Of a stretch of 11,884 nucleotides of DNA, positions 6,318-10,652 are shown piece after piece. How positions within the stretch are numbered: the stretch's first letter is position 1; every line of letters starts with the position of its first letter. This stretch comes from Bradyrhizobium sp. (GTDB lineage Bacteria; Pseudomonadota; Alphaproteobacteria; Rhizobiales; Xanthobacteraceae), in contig JAQGKJ010000287.1 in assembly GCA_028290165.1 (NCBI GenBank), forward strand, positions 1 to 11,884, in the 5' to 3' direction. The translations under genes and the position numbers were made by a program. The notes beneath the pieces are model-generated. The model worked only from the letters and a program-made list of their open reading frames with translations, was not told where the DNA came from and made no database searches.

Positions 6318-6899
6318 ATGACCTCGATCTCCGCGACCTCCAGCGCAAGCTACCTTTCGCCTCTCCAGAAACTGCAGGACGAGCTGCAGGCGGAAGTCAA
6401 CTCCGGCGCGATCAGCTCGTCCGACCAGAGCGCGCTGTCCTCCGCGCTGAACGACATCAACTCCTCGCTGCAAAGCGGCGGTGCGAGCAACCAGGCTGGC
6501 GGTTCGAGCTCTTCTCCCGGCGATCTGAAGTCGAAGATCGACGGCCTGATTGCCAACGAAGTGTCGAGCGGCAAGCTGACCAGCGATCAGGCGACCGAGC
6601 TGCAGGGCGTCTTCAAGACGGCGTTCGCCGATGGCGCCGGCGGTACGGGGGGAGCCGGCGGCGCCCACCACGGCCATCACGGCGGCCATGGTGGCGCGTC
6701 ACCCACGGACGCTTCGTCCTCGACTGACACAACGAGCAGCACCAGCACCACCAACGACATCCTGCAGCAGTTTCTGCAGTCGCTGCAGAACTCGCTGTCT
6801 TCCTCGTCGCCGGCGACCTACAGCGCAAGCGGCAGCAGCGGCACTGCCGGCGACAGCAGTTCGTCATTCTCCGCACTTCTGATCGACTACCAGACCTGA
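6318..6899 (+). CDS. Ser/Gly/His-rich protein with internal duplication, unknown function
   Basis: This 193-residue protein shows no catalytic domain, signal peptide or membrane segment. Two related segments lie at about 16-50 and 70-104. Each has an E-V-x-S-G-x-(I/L)-(S/T)-S-x-D-Q-x-x-x-L core (EVNSGAISSSDQSAL and EVSSGKLTSDQATEL) and was probably helical and once duplicated. A Gly-rich stretch with five histidines (H-H-G-H-H-G-G-H, 117-124) follows, then a Ser/Thr-rich linker. A hydrophobic-amphipathic segment is at 147-160 (D-I-L-Q-Q-F-L-Q-S-L-Q-N-S-L), and the C-terminus ends L-L-I-D-Y-Q-T. The start ATG has GGAG five bases upstream. An upstream in-frame extension exists but overlaps the intergenic region and has unlike codon use. 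The gene is divergent from the two-component pair and may be its target. Metal binding or secretion by a signal-less route are possibilities only. Confidence 0.75.
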   Translation: MTSISATSSASYLSPLQKLQDELQAEVNSGAISSSDQSALSSALNDINSSLQSGGASNQAGGSSSSPGDLKSKIDGLIANEVSSGKLTSDQATELQGVFKTAFADGAGGTGGAGGAHHGHHGGHGGASPTDASSSTDTTSSTSTTNDILQQFLQSLQNSLSSSSPATYSASGSSGTAGDSSSSFSALLIDYQT

Positions 6900-6944
6900 C
6901 CTCGAGCCGACGCAGCAGATGGCGGCCACTCAATCGTGGAACGC

Positions 6945-7631
6945 ATGTTCGACACTATCATTCTGATTGCGGGTCCGGCCGAGCGCGGCGTATTGCCGTC
7001 CGTGTTGCTTGGGCACAATCCGCTTCTGACGGTCATACCAGTCGGGACCTGCGCCGATCTGGCCGCCCTGGACTCCGATTTGCTTCGGCGGGCCCGGCTC
7101 ATCGCGTTCGTGACGCCCGAAATCGTGCCGGGGAGTATTCTCACCCGGCTTGGCTACGGCGCCATCAATTTTCATCCTGGCCCGCCCGGCTACCCCGGAT
7201 GGGCGCCCTCCCATTTTGCGCTTTACGATCAGGCTACGGAATTCGGCGCGACGGTCCACGTCATGGTCGAACAGGTCGATGCAGGTCCGATTGTCGAGGT
7301 CGCGCTGTTTCCTGTTCCAGCCGATATCACCGTCCTTGGCCTGGAAGGACTGGCTTATGCTCACCTCGCGCAACTGTTCTGGCGCATGGCGAAATCACTT
7401 GCCACGGATGCGGAGCTGCCGCCAACGCGTCCGATCAAATGGGGCAGCAAGAAATATTCCCGTCGCGCCTATCGCGCGATCTGCAACATTGCTCTCGACA
7501 TTCCGAAGGATGAATTAGACCGGCGCATCAGGGTGTTCGGCGGCAATCATTTCGGAATGACACCGACGATCAATCTGCACGGCGTCGAGTTTCGTGCCGT
7601 GTGGCCGGTTCCCGGGCAGACTGCCACCTAG
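6945..7631 (+). CDS. Formyltransferase-family protein, short form
   Basis: This 228-residue protein has the formyltransferase fold shared by PurN, methionyl-tRNA formyltransferase and sugar N-formyltransferases, which use 10-formyltetrahydrofolate. The catalytic triad pattern is kept: Asn75 and His77 in I-N-F-H-P-G, followed by P-G-Y-P-G-W-A-P, and Asp112 in Q-V-D-A-G-P-I. The N-terminal half (1-70) is a degenerate Rossmann-like region without clear substrate motifs. The C-terminal 70 residues include W-G-S-K-K-Y-S-R-R-A-Y-R. This part resembles the linker region of Fmt-type or sugar formyltransferases, but the protein is about 80 residues shorter than Fmt. The ATG at 6945 fits the first beta strand; a GTG at 6936 in frame is the alternative, and neither has a strong ribosome binding site. 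Its acceptor substrate cannot be told from the sequence. It stands alone, without sugar-nucleotide or purine genes nearby. Confidence 0.82.
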   Translation: MFDTIILIAGPAERGVLPSVLLGHNPLLTVIPVGTCADLAALDSDLLRRARLIAFVTPEIVPGSILTRLGYGAINFHPGPPGYPGWAPSHFALYDQATEFGATVHVMVEQVDAGPIVEVALFPVPADITVLGLEGLAYAHLAQLFWRMAKSLATDAELPPTRPIKWGSKKYSRRAYRAICNIALDIPKDELDRRIRVFGGNHFGMTPTINLHGVEFRAVWPVPGQTAT

Positions 7632-7667
7632 ACGCCGACAGCTGGCCGCCTCCAATTGCGATCTGAT

Positions 7668-7692
7668 GGAACCGGCTGGCAGCCGACGCGTT
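7668..7692 (+). promoter_or_regulatory. EcfG-type (general stress) promoter for the first PRC-barrel gene
   Basis: GGAAC (7668-7672) and CGTT (7689-7692) are separated by 16 bases. This matches the alphaproteobacterial general stress sigma factor consensus GGAAC-N16/17-CGTT exactly. The expected transcript start is about 7699, 27 bases before the ATG at 7726. The site sits just after the stop codon of the preceding gene (7631). Confidence 0.72.
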
Positions 7693-7725
7693 GGTTCCGC
7701 CTCATCAACCCAAAGAAGGAGTGTG

Positions 7726-8103
7726 ATGATGACCGACGTCATGGCGAAACCGCACCAGTTGATCGCAAGCGACCGGGTCGAGGGTACCGCGGTGCGAAGA
7801 CCGAACGGGGAGCGGATCGGCCATATCGAACGGCTGATGATCGACAAGGTCAGCGGCAAGGTGTCCTACGCGGTCCTCAGTTTTGGCGGGTTCCTTGGGA
7901 TCGGAACCAACCTGCTTCCATTGCCGTGGGCGCGTCTCACCTACAACCCGAGATTTGAGGCCTACGAACTCGACATCGACGACGATGAACTCAGGCGTGC
8001 GCCGTCGTTCCGTGCGGACAAGGATTTCGACTGGGGCGATCGTTCGCAGGAGGCGGAGCTGCATCGCTATTACGGAATACCGCCGTATTGGGGCGGCTTC
8101 TGA
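7726..8103 (+). CDS. PRC-barrel domain protein (cytoplasmic)
   Basis: This 125-residue protein is built around a PRC-barrel, the small beta-barrel also found in the photosynthetic reaction-centre H subunit and RimM. The barrel begins near residue 15 with S-D-R-V-E-G-T-A-V-R and continues through G-E-R-I-G-H-I-E-R-L-M-I-D. It has a V-L-S-F-G-G-F-L-G-I-G strand-turn and L-P-L-P-W-A-R-L-T-Y. After it comes the D-D-D-E-L-R-R-A-P-S-F element typical of these stress-linked members. The tail Y-Y-G-I-P-P-Y-W-G-G-F is aromatic. There is no signal peptide. AAGGAG at 7716-7721 is the ribosome binding site; it is four bases from the ATG at 7726 and seven from the in-frame ATG at 7729, so the second may be used. 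An EcfG-type promoter lies directly upstream. The molecular role is unknown; PRC-barrel proteins generally mediate protein contacts. Its closest relative in the window is the exported protein at 8287. Confidence 0.88.
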   Translation: MMTDVMAKPHQLIASDRVEGTAVRRPNGERIGHIERLMIDKVSGKVSYAVLSFGGFLGIGTNLLPLPWARLTYNPRFEAYELDIDDDELRRAPSFRADKDFDWGDRSQEAELHRYYGIPPYWGGF

Positions 8104-8228
8104 TCGCGCGTTGAGAATCGCGCAAGGCTACACGTCGCATACGGCCTGTCGTGCGCGTATGAGGGCGGCGATGTTCCACAGAACTCGCCGATCGTGGGCT
8201 GTCGATTGCTAAATCTGTGCGTGTGATT

Positions 8229-8253
8229 GGAACGGCCGGCGCGGTGGCGTGTT
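8229..8253 (+). promoter_or_regulatory. EcfG-type promoter for the exported PRC-barrel gene
   Basis: GGAAC (8229-8233) is followed after 16 bases by TGTT (8250-8253), one mismatch from the general-stress consensus GGAAC-N16-CGTT. The expected transcript start is about 8258-8262, some 25 bases before the ATG at 8287. It is the second such site within 600 bp, again just upstream of a PRC-barrel gene. Confidence 0.6.
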
Positions 8254-8283
8254 TTCTCCTGACAATAATAACCGGGAGAAAAC
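8251..8283 (+). promoter_or_regulatory. Inverted repeat covering the ribosome binding site of the exported PRC gene
   Basis: GTTTTCTCC (8251-8259) is perfectly complementary to GGAGAAAAC (8275-8283), a 9-bp stem with a 15-base loop. The 3' arm contains the Shine-Dalgarno GGGAG (8274-8278) for the ATG at 8287. The 5' arm overlaps the EcfG -10 element and the initiation region, so only transcripts started further upstream would contain both arms. Confidence 0.55.
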
Positions 8284-8286
8284 GAC

Positions 8287-8817
8287 ATGTTAGTAAAATA
8301 TATCACGGCCGGTTTGGCCGCCTCCGCATTGCTTGCGACCGTCGCGTCAGCACAAACCCCGACGACAACCACCGACCGCGCCAACATGGCGCCCGCCGCC
8401 GCGTCGGATTCCACGTTCCAGGGTGACTGGCGTGTGTCGAAGGTCGTCGGCCTCAATGTCTATAACGACAACAATGAGAACCTCGGCTCGATCAACGATC
8501 TCCTGATGGACAAGGGAGGAAAGATCCAGGCGGCGGTGATCAGCGTCGGCGGCTTCTTGGGCGTCGGCTCCCACCTTGTTGCAGTACCCTATGAGAAGAT
8601 CAAATTCGTCAACGAGGCGGTGGCCTACACCGGCGCCTCGGGCGGCCCGAATGCCCCGGGCACCCGGCCGCCCGCATCGACGACCACGGGCTCCGCGAAC
8701 ACCGGCGCGGCCCCGGCCACGGCATCGGTTGCCAATCCGTGGTATCCGGATCACGCCGTGTTCAACGCGACCAAGGATGAGCTGAAGGCGATGCCGGAGT
8801 TCAAATATTCGACCTGA
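8287..8817 (+). CDS. Exported PRC-barrel domain protein
   Basis: This 176-residue protein has a signal peptide (residues 1-22; K4, hydrophobic core, cleavage after A-S-A before Q23). A Thr/Ala-rich spacer follows, then a PRC-barrel (about 45-115). Barrel motifs are W-R-V-S-K-V-V-G-L-N-V-Y, N-L-G-S-I-N-D-L-L-M-D, V-I-S-V-G-G-F-L-G-V-G and V-P-Y-E-K-I-K-F. A low-complexity Gly/Pro/Thr/Ala segment (about 117-151) is inserted before the final T-K-D-E-L-K-A-M-P-E-F-K-Y element (162-174). In the neighbour at 7726 that element directly follows the barrel. It is presumably periplasmic. The ribosome binding site GGGAG (8274-8278) sits eight bases before the ATG and within an inverted repeat. The two PRC genes look like paralogues with different cell locations under a common stress promoter type. 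The function is not known. Confidence 0.88.
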   Translation: MLVKYITAGLAASALLATVASAQTPTTTTDRANMAPAAASDSTFQGDWRVSKVVGLNVYNDNNENLGSINDLLMDKGGKIQAAVISVGGFLGVGSHLVAVPYEKIKFVNEAVAYTGASGGPNAPGTRPPASTTTGSANTGAAPATASVANPWYPDHAVFNATKDELKAMPEFKYST

Positions 8818-8838
8818 GGCGAAGTCTGGCTAGAGGAA

Positions 8839-8870
8839 AAAGCGCGTCCGGCTTTTGCCGGGCGCGCTTT
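8839..8870 (+). terminator. Rho-independent terminator after the exported PRC gene
   Basis: AAAGCGCGTCCGGC and GCCGGGCGCGCTTT form a 14-base-pair arm with one T-G mismatch around a TTTT loop. The hairpin lies 22 bases after the stop codon and runs into CGTTTTG. The A/T-rich stem base makes it potentially bidirectional. It separates the PRC gene from the dodecin gene, which therefore should have its own promoter within 8871-8927; no clear one is seen. Confidence 0.75.
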
Positions 8871-8927
8871 CGTTTTGAAGGGCTTGGCTTTGGGAAGCTT
8901 TGCGCCTTTCGGCGCTGATATCCCGAT

Positions 8928-8982
8928 GTTAGGCTCCTCAGTGGCAGGAGCACCTGCCTCCTGCCTAACACCGAACGGGAGG
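8928..8982 (+). promoter_or_regulatory. Structured leader of the dodecin gene with competing hairpins
   Basis: Several complementary segments share bases. GCTCCT (8933-8938) pairs with AGGAGC (8946-8951). GGCAGGAG (8943-8950) pairs with CTCCTGCC (8958-8965). GTTAGGC (8928-8934) pairs with GCCTAAC (8963-8969). CCTCCTG (8957-8963) can pair with the Shine-Dalgarno segment CGGGAGG (8976-8982, one G-U). The first and fourth pairings are compatible and hide the ribosome site; the second frees it. A translational switch is possible but unproven. Confidence 0.4.
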
Positions 8983-8987
8983 ACGAT

Positions 8988-9200
8988 ATGACTGAGAGCG
9001 TCTACAAAGTCATCGAGCTGATCGGTACCAGTAACGATTCGTGGGAAAAGGCCGCCGCAGCCGCGCTGGACAGGGCCGGAAAGACTCTCCGCGATCTTCG
9101 TGTCGCCGAAGTCGTCAAGCTCGATTTGCAACTGGATGCCAAGGGCAAGATCGAAGCCTACCGCGCCAAGCTCAACGTCTCGTTCAAATTCGAGGACTGA
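8988..9200 (+). CDS. Dodecin-family protein
   Basis: This 70-residue protein belongs to the dodecin family. These small beta-alpha-beta-beta proteins assemble into hollow dodecamers that store riboflavin/FMN or CoA-type ligands in the cytoplasm. The pattern is V-Y-K-V-I-E-L-I-G-T-S (5-15), a helix ending R-A-G-K-T-L-R-D-L (29-37), A-E-V-V-K-L-D (40-46), and the last strand Y-R-A-K-L-N-V-S-F-K-F-E. The length is typical. The flavin-stacking Trp of characterised dodecins (W-x-E-V) aligns with Val39, and the Arg usually following a few residues later is missing, so flavin binding may differ. GGGAGG lies five bases before the ATG. The gene follows the two PRC-barrel stress genes but is separated from them by a terminator, and its leader has competing hairpins. 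Family membership is confident; ligand identity is not. Confidence 0.9.
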   Translation: MTESVYKVIELIGTSNDSWEKAAAAALDRAGKTLRDLRVAEVVKLDLQLDAKGKIEAYRAKLNVSFKFED

Positions 9201-9214
9201 CGAAGTTTGTCTTA

Positions 9215-9241
9215 CCTCTCCCCGCGAAGAGCGGGGAGAGG
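9215..9241. repeat. CCTCTCCCCGC hairpin between convergent genes
   Basis: An 11-bp perfect inverted repeat, CCTCTCCCCGC (9215-9225) with GCGGGGAGAGG (9231-9241) around GAAGA, lies between the convergent dodecin and solute-binding protein genes. It has no T tract after it on either strand, so classic intrinsic termination is not clear. A related CCTCTCCCCGC copy occurs at 10611, which suggests a dispersed intergenic repeat that may also act as mRNA end structure. Confidence 0.6.
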
Positions 9242-9254
9242 AGAAGAAAAAAAC

Positions 9255-10469
9255 TCAATTCGTCTTCACCAGCGGGCAGCCGCCTTTGTCGAGCGGTCGG
9301 AATGCTTCGTCGCCGGGCACGGTGGCGATCAGCTTGTAGAGATCCCATTCGCCCTTGGATTCTTCCGGCTTCTTCACCTCGAACAGATACATGTCGTGCA
9401 CCATGCGGCCGTCGATGCGGATCTTGCCGTTCTTGGCGAAGAAATCGTTGATCGGCGTCGCCCGCATCTGCGCCATCACCTTTGGTGCTTCATCGGTGCC
9501 AACAGCTTCAATCGCTTTCAGGTAGTGCATGGTCGCGGAATAGAGCCCGGCCTGGATCATGGTCGGCATATGGCCGACCTTCTCGTTGAAGCGTTTGGAA
9601 AAGGCGCGGGTCTCGTCGTTCATGTCCCAGTAGAAGGCGTCGGTGACGATCAGGCCCTGGGTCGCCTTGGCGCCAAGTGCATGCGTGTCGGTGATCTCCT
9701 GCAGCAGCGCGATCATCTTCTGGCCGCCCTGGGTGATGCCGAATTCGGAAGCCTGCTTCAGTGCATTGGTGGTGTCGCCGCCGGCGTTGGCGAGCGCCAC
9801 GACTTTCGCTTTCGAGGCCTGGGCCTGCAGCAAAAAGGACGAAAAGTCCGACGAATTGAGCGGATGGCGGACGTCGCCCAGCACCTTGCCGCCACTCTCC
9901 TTGACGACGTTGGCGGCATCGCGTTCGAGCGCCATGCCGAAGGCGTAGTCCGCGGTGACGAAGAACCAGGTGTCCTCGCCGCGCTTGACCATCGCACGTC
10001 CTGCGACATTGGAAAGCGCGTAGGTATCGTAGGTCCAGTGCACGGTGTTGGGCGAGCAGGCGACGCCGGTGATATCGGAGCTGCCGCCGCCGGAATTGAT
10101 GTTGATCTTGTTCTTCTCGCGGGTCAGCGCGGAGACCGGCAGCGCGACCGAGGAGGTCGGCACGTCGAAGATCGCGTCGACCTTCTCGTTGTCATACCAG
10201 TTGCGCGCGATGCCGACGCCGATGTCGGGCTTGTTCTGATGGTCGGCGGAGATCACCTCGACCGGCTTGCCCTTCACCTTGCCGCCGTAATCGCCAACCG
10301 CCATCTGGACCGCGGCCAGCGAGCCTTTGCCGGTTGCATCGGCATACAGGCTGGACATGTCGGTAAGCACGCCGATCTTGACGACGTCGTCGGAAATCTG
10401 CGCGTTCGCCGCAGTGCCGGACGCCGCGAGCGTAAGGCCGGCCGCGAGGACGGCTGCAAGTGACTTCAT
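9255..10469 (-). CDS. Periplasmic ABC-transporter substrate-binding protein, Leu/Ile/Val type
   Basis: This 404-residue periplasmic-binding-protein-like (type I fold, branched-chain amino acid/amide family) solute receptor has a signal peptide at 1-23 (MKSLAAVLAAG..., A-N-A before Q24). The mature start V-V-K-I-G-V-L-T-D-M-S-S is typical of LivJ-like proteins. The ligand-binding region N-S-G-G-G-S-S-D-I-T, then T-Y-D-T-Y and T-A-D-Y-A-F-G, and the S-S-D-F-S-S-F-L-L motif are typical of subfamilies that bind amides, aromatic acids or other non-LIV ligands. The start at 10469 gives the signal peptide and has GGGAG eight bases upstream; the frame runs further up without support. No permease or ATPase genes accompany it, so it must share a transporter encoded elsewhere. 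It is separated from the upstream DUF4403-type gene by a terminator-like hairpin. The ligand cannot be deduced. Confidence 0.9.
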   Translation of the reverse strand: MKSLAAVLAAGLTLAASGTAANAQISDDVVKIGVLTDMSSLYADATGKGSLAAVQMAVGDYGGKVKGKPVEVISADHQNKPDIGVGIARNWYDNEKVDAIFDVPTSSVALPVSALTREKNKININSGGGSSDITGVACSPNTVHWTYDTYALSNVAGRAMVKRGEDTWFFVTADYAFGMALERDAANVVKESGGKVLGDVRHPLNSSDFSSFLLQAQASKAKVVALANAGGDTTNALKQASEFGITQGGQKMIALLQEITDTHALGAKATQGLIVTDAFYWDMNDETRAFSKRFNEKVGHMPTMIQAGLYSATMHYLKAIEAVGTDEAPKVMAQMRATPINDFFAKNGKIRIDGRMVHDMYLFEVKKPEESKGEWDLYKLIATVPGDEAFRPLDKGGCPLVKTN

Positions 10470-10516
10470 GGTTTCTTCTCCCAGGGTTTTTGTTGAGGGC
10501 TTCGGTTGAGGCGTGT

Positions 10517-10545
10517 CTTGTATCCGGGCCGGCAGGCCTCTGCAA
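10517..10545 (-). promoter_or_regulatory. Possible sigma70 promoter of the solute-binding protein gene
   Basis: On the minus strand TTGCAG (10545-10540) and TACAAG (10522-10517) are separated by 17 bases, each with four of six consensus matches. Transcription would begin near 10510, with a leader of about 40 bases. This is a weak call supported mostly by the position between the terminator-like hairpin and the gene. Confidence 0.35.
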
Positions 10546-10583
10546 AGCCAAAAGCCCGGCGCAAGGACATGAGGGGGATGATC

Positions 10584-10604
10584 AAAAAGCGGGCAGCGCT
10601 TTTT
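10584..10604 (-). terminator. Terminator-like hairpin between the DUF4403-type gene and the solute-binding protein gene
   Basis: AAAAAGCG (10584-10591) and CGCTTTTT (10597-10604) form an 8-bp stem with a 5-base loop. On both strands the stem ends in five T residues that can act as the U tract. It lies about 50 bases downstream of the DUF4403-type stop codon and should separate the two minus-strand genes into different transcription units. Confidence 0.55.
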
Positions 10605-10610
10605 CTTCAC

Positions 10611-10634
10611 CTCTCCCCGCACGAGCGGAGCGAG
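10611..10634. repeat. Second, imperfect CCTCTCCCCGC repeat copy
   Basis: CCTCTCCCCGC (10611-10621) is followed by ACGA and then a degenerate partner GCGGAGCGAGGG. It is the same element as the perfect hairpin at 9215-9241, but the second arm has diverged. The two copies flank the solute-binding protein gene. Confidence 0.45.
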
Positions 10635-10652
10635 GGAGCAGGGAAGAGCGCC

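Noticed and set aside
6650..6690. Gly/His-rich segment as a microsatellite or frameshift artefact
   Set aside because: The codons vary (GGC, GGT, GGG, CAC, CAT), and the frame remains open and sensible on both sides, so this looks like selected protein sequence rather than repeat slippage.
6938..6942. EcfG -35 (GGAAC) at the formyltransferase start
   Set aside because: It overlaps the start codon region of the gene itself and has no CGTT partner at the right distance.
9207..10463. A plus-strand open frame of about 418 codons antisense to the solute-binding protein gene
   Set aside because: It is a frame created by GC-rich third positions of the real minus-strand gene. It has no ribosome site and no recognisable motif, and the minus-strand product has a complete signal peptide and fold signature.
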